Source: Chromatiales bacterium
Lineage (GTDB): Bacteria; Pseudomonadota; Gammaproteobacteria; Steroidobacterales; GCA-2729495
Direction of reading: 5' to 3'
DNA: 64,000 nucleotides
Assembly (NCBI GenBank): GCA_016789845.1
Contig: JAEUQA010000013.1
Location: forward strand, 213,341-277,340
Shown here: positions 8,298 to 15,816 of the stretch, piece by piece
Numbering within the stretch: the stretch's first letter is position 1
Layout: the number at the start of each line of letters is the position of its first letter
The notes under the pieces: model-generated
The model's database searches: none
The model's input: only the letters and a program-made list of their open reading frames with translations
What the model was told of the DNA's origin: nothing
Made by a program: the position numbers and the translations under genes

Positions 8298-9626
8298 CTA
8301 GGCGAAGTAGTCCTTGGGATCCAGGCCGTAGGCCCCGGGTTCCAGGCCCGAGACGATCCAGCGGGCACCCTCCTCCCCGGCGTTGTCCGGAACCTTCCGC
8401 AGGTCCAGCGTCTCGTGGGCGGGCCGGGGCTGCTTGGCGGCATCCAGGACCAGCATGATCTTGGGCCGCAGGCGCCGGATGCGGTTCTGCTCGATGACGA
8501 TGGCGACTTCGCCGGTATTGAGTTCGACCAGCGAGCCCGAGGGAAACATGCCGAGCGCCTGCACGAACTGCTCCACCAGCTCGCGCTGGAAGGCGGTGCC
8601 CGCGAGGCCGTTCAGCTCCCGGATGGCGTCGTAGGCGGACTTTGCGGGCGCGTAGGGCCGCTTGGTCGTCATCGCGTCGAAGGAATCGATCAGGCCCGCG
8701 ATGCGCCCGAAGACCGGGATATCCGCCCCCGCCAGGCCCTTGGGGTATCCGGAACCGTCGTGCCGCTCGTGGTGCCCTTCGATCATCGCAATCACGTCGG
8801 CGTTGACCCCGGGGGTGGTGCGCACCAGCTTGGCGCCAACATCAACGTGCTTCTCGACGATGCGCCGTTCGATGTCCTCGAGCGGGCCAGGCTTCTGGAG
8901 GATCTCCGTGGGAATCTGCGCCTTGCCGAGGTCGAGCAGCAGGCCGCCCATGGCCAGGGTGTCCAGGCCCGCCCGGTCGAAGCCCAGGTGACGGCCCAGG
9001 ATGACCGCCCACACCGAGCTGGCCAGGGAATGATGGTAGGCGTACTCGTCCCGCTTGCGGAGCTGCACGAGCCAGGCCATGGCGTCCTGGTTGCGCATGA
9101 CGCTGTCGATCATCGGCGAGATGGCCACCTTGAGTTTCGCCGAGTCGAGGCCATTGCCCTGGCGCAGCTGGCCCAGCACTTCGTTCATCACTGTCGCGGC
9201 GGTGTCGTAGGCCACCGTGGCCTGGCGCGCCTCGACGTGCGTGGGCACGGCGTTCCGGTAGTGCCTGCTGTGGAACCTTGCCGCGAGCCTGCCGGACTTG
9301 TCCAGGCCGGCGACGGCATCGAACACCCGCCACCACAGGGTCGGCGGCCTGGCATGCACCCGGCGACTGGCCGGCGCCTCGAGCGACGCCGAGTACTTTT
9401 CCTTCTGCTCCCGGACGGCGAGCACCCTGGCCTCGGTGACGGCGCTGCGGCCGACGTCCACGTAGACGTGCTGGCAGAACTGGCGAAGCTGCTTGAGGTC
9501 CTTGTCGTCCTGGATCGCGAAGCCCTGGAAGAGGAAGGGCGTTTCCAGCCACGGGCGGTCGAGCTGGGACACGTACATCCCGTGCTCCAGGTCCGCGGTG
9601 GCCACTTTCAGGCGTTTCTGGGGCAT
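8298..9626 (-). CDS. HD-GYP phosphodiesterase-family protein with N-terminal DUF3391
   Basis: 442 residues from ATG at 9626. The N-terminal 60 residues (KVATADLEHGMYVSQLDRPW...) match the DUF3391 cap found on many HD-GYP proteins. The HD-GYP part starts around residue 190. The first His (AYHHSLAS) and the GYP segment (GHHERHDGSGYPKGL) are present, but the name-giving HD pair reads LLLDLGK, with Leu in place of the metal-binding His. Activity may therefore be altered or lost. It is the upstream partner of the EAL gene. If active it would degrade c-di-GMP. Confidence 0.88.
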   Translation of the reverse strand: MPQKRLKVATADLEHGMYVSQLDRPWLETPFLFQGFAIQDDKDLKQLRQFCQHVYVDVGRSAVTEARVLAVREQKEKYSASLEAPASRRVHARPPTLWWRVFDAVAGLDKSGRLAARFHSRHYRNAVPTHVEARQATVAYDTAATVMNEVLGQLRQGNGLDSAKLKVAISPMIDSVMRNQDAMAWLVQLRKRDEYAYHHSLASSVWAVILGRHLGFDRAGLDTLAMGGLLLDLGKAQIPTEILQKPGPLEDIERRIVEKHVDVGAKLVRTTPGVNADVIAMIEGHHERHDGSGYPKGLAGADIPVFGRIAGLIDSFDAMTTKRPYAPAKSAYDAIRELNGLAGTAFQRELVEQFVQALGMFPSGSLVELNTGEVAIVIEQNRIRRLRPKIMLVLDAAKQPRPAHETLDLRKVPDNAGEEGARWIVSGLEPGAYGLDPKDYFA

Positions 9627-9773
9627 GGGATGTCGGAACGCTGCACCGCTGTACCCGGAGGTCGTTGTCCATAATATGGTCCGGGCCGGCGCCGGGGCGG
9701 GTGCAGGCGTCACAATTCGGGACCGGCGCGGGGCGTTTGGCCTATCCTGCGCCACTCCTGCAGGTCAAACGTG

Positions 9774-10199
9774 ATGGCAGTCAACAACTCCCTGATGCAT
9801 GTCCCCCGCTCCTGGCTCTACGCGCTGGCCGGCGGCCTGTGGGTGGCCGTCGCGATCCTGCTGGGCGCTATCACGATTCCCTGGCTGAGGCCGCTGAACG
9901 GATCGGCGCTGGCCGGCGTGCTGGCCTCCGGCCTGGTGATCGCCGCCCTGATCTCCCGCTTCGGCTTCTCGCGCCTGGCGCACCGGAACATCCTGCGCCT
10001 CGACGGCCTGGGGGAACGGGCTTCCGTCTTCGCCTTCCAGCCGGGCAAGAGCTACTTCGTGATCCTGCTCATGATGGCCATGGGCTGGACCCTGCGGCAC
10101 TCGCCGCTGCCAAAGCCCGTTCTCGCGACGGTATACGTGGGGATCGGAGGCGGGCTTCTGCTCTCGGGGCTGACGTACTTCCGCCGGGGGCCGCGGTAG
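9774..10199 (+). CDS. Small integral membrane protein of unknown function
   Basis: 141 residues with four hydrophobic stretches at about 15-35, 45-60, 90-108 and 115-132. The hydrophilic loop SRLAHRNILRLDGLGERASVF lies between helices 2 and 3. No recognised catalytic motif. ATG at 9774 is chosen; GTG directly before it (9771) would add one residue. Divergent from the HD-GYP gene and convergent with the LLM gene (6 nt gap). Confidence 0.7.
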   Translation: MAVNNSLMHVPRSWLYALAGGLWVAVAILLGAITIPWLRPLNGSALAGVLASGLVIAALISRFGFSRLAHRNILRLDGLGERASVFAFQPGKSYFVILLMMAMGWTLRHSPLPKPVLATVYVGIGGGLLLSGLTYFRRGPR

Positions 10200-10205
10200 G
10201 CGCCG

Positions 10206-11222
10206 TCACGCATCCGCCAGGGCCGGCACCACCCGCTGGCCCAGCAACCGGATCGTGTCGGCCGGCTTCTCGTAGATCCGCAGCGCGATTTCAGTCAGGC
10301 CGGCCCTCGCAAAGCTCCGCAGCCGCTCGATTTCCTGGTCGAGATCTGCGATAGCGCAGGCCGAGGTGCAACGCCGGGCGAGCTTGCTCACGATCTCCGG
10401 CGGCACGCCCTCGATGACATCGCTCTTCCTGTTGTAGGCGCGGATGAACTGGTTGATGTTCCGGTTCACCAGCGCGGCCTCGTCGGGATCCAGCACCTCG
10501 TTGATGTACGGTGGGTACAGGGTGCCGCGGACGGTAAGCCAGATCCGGGCCTCCCGCTCAGCCTCCTCCCGGGTCTCCTTCACGTGCCAGGCCCAGAAGT
10601 TGTTCAGCTTGAACGTCGCCCGGTCCTTCCCTGCAGCGTCCAGGGTTTCATCGATGATCGCCCGCGAGCGGCGCACGTGGTCCACCACGAAGTCGCTGAC
10701 CATGATCGCGTTGGCATGGCGCGGGGCGGCCTTCAGCATCTGCGGGCCGTTGGCGCCGATGTAGATGTCCGGCGGCGGGCTCTGCACCCAGGACGGGTTG
10801 TACCACTTCACCTCGAAGAGCTCGCCCTTGTAGCGCACGGGCTGGCCGGTGGCGGCCAGCCGCAGTATGTCGGCGCACTCGCGCACTGCACGCACGACGC
10901 GCACGGGCTTCGCGCCCATCGCCTGGGCCGTGCCACCGCCGGCGCCGATGACGATCTGCGCCCGGCCCTTCGCCACTTCGTTCAGCGTGAGCAGGGAACT
11001 CGCCATCTTCAGGGGGTGCAGCTCGAAGGGGCTCACGGCGATGGGACCCAGGCGGATGCGCTGCGTGTGCATCGCCAGGGGCACGAAGTTGATGAAGGGG
11101 TCCCGGGCATCGTTCATGTTGGAGACCCAGACGCCCCCGAGGCCGTTGGCTTCGGCGAGCTCGCCGAGTTCGCGGACCCGTTCAGGGGAGTTGCTGGATT
11201 CGAGGATTATGTCGATGCGCAT
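10206..11222 (-). CDS. LLM-class flavin/F420-dependent oxidoreductase
   Basis: 338 residues from ATG at 11222, the TIM-barrel luciferase-like monooxygenase family. Typical segments: GGVWVSNMN near the N terminus, TQRIRLGPIAVSPFELHP, RAQIVIGAGGG and the substrate/cofactor loop PPPDIYIGANGPQMLKAA. The arrangement resembles the methylene-tetrahydromethanopterin reductase-like branch, in which members use FMN or F420; which cofactor cannot be told here. A 5' extension to 11324 is open but lacks family similarity. Divergent from the spermidine-synthase-like gene with about 100 nt between starts, where both promoters must lie. Confidence 0.88.
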   Translation of the reverse strand: MRIDIILESSNSPERVRELGELAEANGLGGVWVSNMNDARDPFINFVPLAMHTQRIRLGPIAVSPFELHPLKMASSLLTLNEVAKGRAQIVIGAGGGTAQAMGAKPVRVVRAVRECADILRLAATGQPVRYKGELFEVKWYNPSWVQSPPPDIYIGANGPQMLKAAPRHANAIMVSDFVVDHVRRSRAIIDETLDAAGKDRATFKLNNFWAWHVKETREEAEREARIWLTVRGTLYPPYINEVLDPDEAALVNRNINQFIRAYNRKSDVIEGVPPEIVSKLARRCTSACAIADLDQEIERLRSFARAGLTEIALRIYEKPADTIRLLGQRVVPALADA

Positions 11223-11326
11223 GGGTCGGTCAGTTCCTGAGCCTGCGGCGATACTGGCAGATCCCGGGACCACCGTGCTATATCCGGCGTGCAGCGAGAC
11301 GACAGGGCGGCCGGGAGGAGGCATTC

Positions 11327-14026
11327 GTGGGGGATCAGGCTGGCGACGGGGCCCGGCGACTGCGCTTGACCGTCCTGTGCCTGGCAGCCTTCTGCTCGGG
11401 CGCGGGCAGCCTCATCTACCAGGTCGTCTGGATCCGCAAGGTCACGGGCGTGACGTCCGCCACCGCCACCGCCACCGCGATCGTGGTCGGGGCGTTCATG
11501 GCCGGGCTCGCCTGCGGGGCGCGGCTCGCAGGGCGGCAGCAGCCGCTGCTGCGCAGGCCCCTGCTGGCCTACGCCATTGTCGAACTGGCGGCCGCCGCCC
11601 TCGCCGTCGCCTCGATTCCGGTCATCGAAGCCTCCGGCACTGTCCTTGAGCTGCCACTGCTGGAGCAACTGGGGATCCACGCGATCTGGATCCCGTACCT
11701 GGCCGTCGTGCTCTTCCTGATGGTGCCGACAACGCTGCTCGGCATGTCCCTGCCGCTGATGATCGCCCACGACGAGCGGCATGAACGGCAGGCAGCGTAC
11801 TTCGTCAACCTGGTCTACGGCACCAACACGGCGGGCGCGGTGTGCGGCTGCCTGCTGGCCGGGTTCTTCACCATCGAGCTGCTCGGGCTCCGCGGCTCGA
11901 TCTTCATCGGCGCGGCGCTGGCCTCCCTCGCGGCGCTGGCGGTCGTGCCCCTGTTCCGGCGGACGGTGGGCGCGCCGGCTACCCAGGCGCCAGAACCAGT
12001 CCGGATCCGGGGGACGTACCTGCTGGCGGCGTTCGCCTGCGGCTGGGTGGCGCTGGCCGCGGAGATCGTCTGGACGCGCCTCGTCTCGCTCATCGTGACC
12101 AATACCGTCTACGCCTACACCCAGGTTCTGGTGGCCGTGCTGATCGGGATCACCGCCGGCGCCTACGCCGGGCTGCTCTTCTGCCGCTGGGCCGGCGCCC
12201 AGGCGTCGCGCGACAAGCTGGTGGGCCTGGCGATCTGCGCCATGGCGCTCGGCGCCATCCTGATGGCCGCCGTGCCCCACGCCCTGACCAGCCCGACCGT
12301 GATCGTGGATGCCACGGCGTTTGCCCGCGGCTCTTCCCTGCGGGGCATCCTTACCCTGTTCCTGATACTGGTGCCGCCGACCGCGGCCGTGGCCTTCGTC
12401 CTGCCGGTCCTGGCCCTGATCGCGTCGGAGCGGCAGCGCTTCCAGTCCTTTGGCGACCTCTACGCCCTCAATACCTGGGGTGGCGTGGCGGGCAGCCTGC
12501 TCGCCGGCCTGCTGCTGCTGCCCTGGCTGGGACTCGATCTCGCCATGCTGCTGCTGGTCCTCGCGGCACTGCTGGCGGCTGCCATCCTGGCGATTGGCTA
12601 TCCCCGGCCGCTGCTGCCGGCGGCGATCATCGGCCCGGCACTCGTGGTGGTGCTCGGCCTGTCATCCGGCGTCCGGCTGCCTGAGGACGTCTACCGGCTG
12701 CGGATTGGTCCCGCCGGCAGGCTCCTCGACTTCCGGGAGACGGCCCAGAGCGATGCCATGGTCACCGAGGACGCCGCCGGCAACCGGCGGCTGTGGATCA
12801 ATTCGAACTGGGTTGCCGGCACCGGCGGCGGACACTTCTCCCTCGGCCATCTGCCGGCCATGTTCCTCGACAGGAAGGAACGCGCGCTCGGCATCGGCAT
12901 GGGCACGGGCCAGACCTTTGCCGCCATCCTCGACATGGGTGTCCAGGCGCTCGATTGCGTGGAGATCAACCGCGGCGTCATCGAGCTGTCGGAAAAGTGG
13001 TTCAGCGCCGCCAACGGCGACCTCACCAGGCGCCCCGGCGTGCGCGTGATCCACGACGATGGCCGCGCCTACCTGCGCACGACCTCCACCACCTACGACC
13101 TGATCATCCTGGAGCCGCTGCAGGCCTGGTCGGCGGGCACCACCCAGCTCTACACGGCGGAGTTCTACCGGGAGGCGAGCCGCCGGCTGGCGCCCGGCGG
13201 CGTCCTGGCCCAGTGGATCCCCTTCTACGGCCAGGATGCGGAGTCGACCCGGTCCATGGTGGCGACCGCGCTCGCCGTCTTTCCCGATGCCACGCTGTGG
13301 CTCGACTACATGGACGGGATCCTCATCCTGCGCCAGCCCCCCGCGCCCGGGTCCCGGGCCTGGTCGGGCATTGCCGCGCAGTTCGAGCAGCATGTCCGGA
13401 GCAAGGGGCCCATGGGCCGCCTCGCGACGGCGGCGGACGCCCTGGCACTGTTCCAGATGGGGCCAGCCGGACTCGCTGCCTGGACGCGCGGGGCCCGCCT
13501 GCTCACCGACGACCGCCCGTTCCTGGAGTTCGCCGCTGCCCGGGGCCTGGAGGAGGACTACTTCCCCGAGACGCTCGAGTCCATCCAGGCCTTCCGGGAC
13601 GATCCCGCCACCTACTTCGAGCGGGCCGGGGCGGACGACGGCACGTTTGCGCGGGCGGCGCTCATCCGCGAGGTCGTGAACGCCAGCGACCTGCGCCAGG
13701 GATCCCACCGCGAGGAAGCACCCCGCTACGCGGGCAGCCTCCGGGAGCTGGACGCCGGGCTCGCCCGGGTGCCCGACTCCAGCCTGCTCCAGATCCGCTA
13801 CAAGCTGGGCCTCGTCGCGACATTGCCGGGCCTCACGTCGACCCCGCGGATTGAGCAGCTGTTGCTGCGGACAGTCCAGCTGATTCCGGACTATGGCCCG
13901 GCCTACGCCGCCCTGGCGGCGCTTTACGATTCCCAGAACCGCTGGGACGAGGCCCAGAGGATGCGGGCGCGGGCGCTGGAGGATCCGCTCGTGCGGGAGG
14001 GGATGCGGAAGGGGGCCGCGGAGTAG
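11327..14026 (+). CDS. Membrane protein fused to a spermidine-synthase-like domain and TPR-like tail
   Basis: 899 residues from GTG at 11327 with GGAGGAGG 6-13 nt upstream. Residues 10-440 hold about 11-12 transmembrane helices of the kind found in fused MFS/spermidine synthase proteins. Residues about 455-720 form a Rossmann methyltransferase-like fold with GIGMGTGQTF (about 521) and CVEIN (about 545), the polyamine-synthase SAM/decarboxy-SAM pocket, and YDLIILEPLQAW later on. The last 100 residues have a TPR-like pair (LIPDYGPAYAALAALYDSQNRWDEA). The family is widespread but its reaction is not established; aminopropyl transfer is inference. Confidence 0.85.
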   Translation: MGDQAGDGARRLRLTVLCLAAFCSGAGSLIYQVVWIRKVTGVTSATATATAIVVGAFMAGLACGARLAGRQQPLLRRPLLAYAIVELAAAALAVASIPVIEASGTVLELPLLEQLGIHAIWIPYLAVVLFLMVPTTLLGMSLPLMIAHDERHERQAAYFVNLVYGTNTAGAVCGCLLAGFFTIELLGLRGSIFIGAALASLAALAVVPLFRRTVGAPATQAPEPVRIRGTYLLAAFACGWVALAAEIVWTRLVSLIVTNTVYAYTQVLVAVLIGITAGAYAGLLFCRWAGAQASRDKLVGLAICAMALGAILMAAVPHALTSPTVIVDATAFARGSSLRGILTLFLILVPPTAAVAFVLPVLALIASERQRFQSFGDLYALNTWGGVAGSLLAGLLLLPWLGLDLAMLLLVLAALLAAAILAIGYPRPLLPAAIIGPALVVVLGLSSGVRLPEDVYRLRIGPAGRLLDFRETAQSDAMVTEDAAGNRRLWINSNWVAGTGGGHFSLGHLPAMFLDRKERALGIGMGTGQTFAAILDMGVQALDCVEINRGVIELSEKWFSAANGDLTRRPGVRVIHDDGRAYLRTTSTTYDLIILEPLQAWSAGTTQLYTAEFYREASRRLAPGGVLAQWIPFYGQDAESTRSMVATALAVFPDATLWLDYMDGILILRQPPAPGSRAWSGIAAQFEQHVRSKGPMGRLATAADALALFQMGPAGLAAWTRGARLLTDDRPFLEFAAARGLEEDYFPETLESIQAFRDDPATYFERAGADDGTFARAALIREVVNASDLRQGSHREEAPRYAGSLRELDAGLARVPDSSLLQIRYKLGLVATLPGLTSTPRIEQLLLRTVQLIPDYGPAYAALAALYDSQNRWDEAQRMRARALEDPLVREGMRKGAAE

Positions 14027-14046
14027 CTCCCGATCCGGAGCGTTGT

Positions 14047-14916
14047 CTACCTGAACAGCGCCACGTGGTCCTGGATGAACTGGGTCACCGACCGGGGCTC
14101 CCGGCCCATCAGCTTCCGGAACGTGTCGGTGGTGTGGTCCAGCCCGATCTCGGCGATCTCCCGGAACAGCTCGCAGACGGCGTTCAGGTGCCAGGGCTCC
14201 AGCACGTTCTTCATGCGCTCCCGGAACTGGTCCGTGGGCATGGGCACGTACTCCACCTTTGCGCCGAGCACGGCCGAGAAGCGCTCCGCCACCTGGTGGA
14301 AGGTCAGCACCTCGGGGCCGGTGATCTCGTAGCTCTTGCCCGCGTGGCCGTTGCCGGTCAGGACTTCGACGCACACGGCCGCGATGTCGCGGACGTCCGC
14401 CATGCCGGTGGTGCCGTTGCCCATGGGCAGCGAGAACTTCCGGTTGGCCTTGATGCCCGCGGCGCTCCCGAGCAGGTTCTGCATGAAGAAGTTCGGCTTC
14501 ACCATGGTCCAGGCGATGCCAGAAGCCCGGCCAGCGGCGCGGATGTACTCCTCCACCGCCCAGTGGGCCTTCGGGATCGGCGTCTGCGCATGGGCGACCG
14601 CCTCCATGGACGACATCTTCACCAGGTGCTTCACGCCCGCGGCCACGGCCAGGTCGGTGAACTGCTTCTCCTGGGCCTCCTGGTTCCTGCCGTTCGGCAG
14701 GGTCAGGAAGGCCTTGTCGACGCCCTCGAACGCCCGCCTGACGGTGTCGGCGTCGGCGACGTCACCGACCACCAGCTCCACGCCGGCCGCCTTCAGCTCC
14801 GCGGCCTTGGCCTCGTTGCGCACGATGGCCCGCAGCTTCGCGCCCTTCTGCAGGAGCTGCTTCGCCGTTTCCCCGCCGGTTTTGCCGGTTACGCCCGTCA
14901 ACAGAATCATCGTCAT
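14047..14916 (-). CDS. NmrA/QOR2-type NAD(P)-binding reductase
   Basis: 289 residues, atypical SDR. N-terminal nucleotide-binding motif LLTGVTGKTGG (residues 5-15), followed by VVGDVADADTV, FLTLPNG and KMSSMEA. There is no YxxxK catalytic pair in standard position, as expected for the NmrA/quinone-reductase-2-like group that acts as redox sensor or quinone reductase. Ends 20 nt before the spermidine-synthase-like gene stop (convergent). It follows the Fe-S subunit gene by 42 nt in the same direction and may share its transcript. Confidence 0.87.
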   Translation of the reverse strand: MTMILLTGVTGKTGGETAKQLLQKGAKLRAIVRNEAKAAELKAAGVELVVGDVADADTVRRAFEGVDKAFLTLPNGRNQEAQEKQFTDLAVAAGVKHLVKMSSMEAVAHAQTPIPKAHWAVEEYIRAAGRASGIAWTMVKPNFFMQNLLGSAAGIKANRKFSLPMGNGTTGMADVRDIAAVCVEVLTGNGHAGKSYEITGPEVLTFHQVAERFSAVLGAKVEYVPMPTDQFRERMKNVLEPWHLNAVCELFREIAEIGLDHTTDTFRKLMGREPRSVTQFIQDHVALFR

Positions 14917-14958
14917 ACCCCCAGAGGTGCCGGTACTTCGGTTTCGGAAAGTGCAGCC

Positions 14959-15816
14959 CTAGGCGGCCGCCGCGAGCGTGATCACACCCAGATAAGGACT
15001 GTCGGCGCCCAGGTCGAAGGCCAGCGACCCGCGGCCCGCCGACCCTGACGTCACCTCGATCTCGTACCGGCCGCTGTTGGGCTCCAGCCTGTCGAACCGG
15101 AACTCGCCGAAGGTGTCCGTCGTGGTCCGCGCGACCTCGCGGCCCTGCTGCTTCAGCACGACGACGGCGCCGGCGGCGCAGTCCTCGACGCCGTTCGCCC
15201 GGGTCACCACGGTGCCGCCCACCAGGCACTTCGTCATCAGGTGCAGGTTCCGGTAGTACACCCGGGGCTTCGTCCCGAGCTCAGGCTTGAGCACCTCCAG
15301 GCCCTCCTTCGCCCGGATCTGCTGCATCTCCGCGTCCTCGACCTTGACGGACTGGAAGACGCCCATGGCGCAGCTCTGCTCGGCCCGGGTCCTCGTCCAG
15401 CCCTCGTCGAGGAGGTGCGCGTCGAAGATCCAGGCCTGGGGAATCTGCAGCTCCTCGTTCCAGGAGATGGCGCGGTAGGGGCAGGCGTCCACGATCTGCT
15501 TCTGGCCCCTCGACTTCACGGGATCGATGATCACGATGCCGTCCGGGCGCTTGGTGATGGCGCCGTTCTTCGCTGCCTTGATGCAGGGCGCGTCGTCGCA
15601 GTGGTTGCACATCACGGGCATGAAGTGCGCCTCGACGATCGGGTAGCTCCCCCGCTCCCGGCGCTCGATCTCCAGCCAGTTGTGGCCCTGGGGCGGCTGC
15701 GGCGCCGCGTAGCCGGGGATGTCGTTGCCGATGTGCTCGTCCTTCACCGCCAGGAAGCAACCCCGGCAGTTATCGCACTTCGCCACGTCGACGATCATGT
15801 TCCATTTACTAGCCAT
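14959..15816 (-). CDS. Iron-sulfur subunit of a molybdopterin oxidoreductase (transhydroxylase-like)
   Basis: 285 residues, the electron-transfer subunit for the large Mo protein encoded directly upstream (8 nt overlap). Cysteine clusters for [4Fe-4S] centres: CDNCRGC (about residues 14-20), CNHCDDAPC (about 70-78), CPYRAI (about 112) and a later Cys near 147. The C-terminal 80 residues (VVTRANGVEDCAAGAVVVLK ...) form a carboxypeptidase-regulatory/Cna-B-like beta domain. That extra beta domain is known from the small subunit of pyrogallol-phloroglucinol transhydroxylase. No signal peptide or membrane anchor, so cytoplasmic. The partner reaction is inferred from family resemblance. Confidence 0.85.
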   Translation of the reverse strand: MASKWNMIVDVAKCDNCRGCFLAVKDEHIGNDIPGYAAPQPPQGHNWLEIERRERGSYPIVEAHFMPVMCNHCDDAPCIKAAKNGAITKRPDGIVIIDPVKSRGQKQIVDACPYRAISWNEELQIPQAWIFDAHLLDEGWTRTRAEQSCAMGVFQSVKVEDAEMQQIRAKEGLEVLKPELGTKPRVYYRNLHLMTKCLVGGTVVTRANGVEDCAAGAVVVLKQQGREVARTTTDTFGEFRFDRLEPNSGRYEIEVTSGSAGRGSLAFDLGADSPYLGVITLAAAA

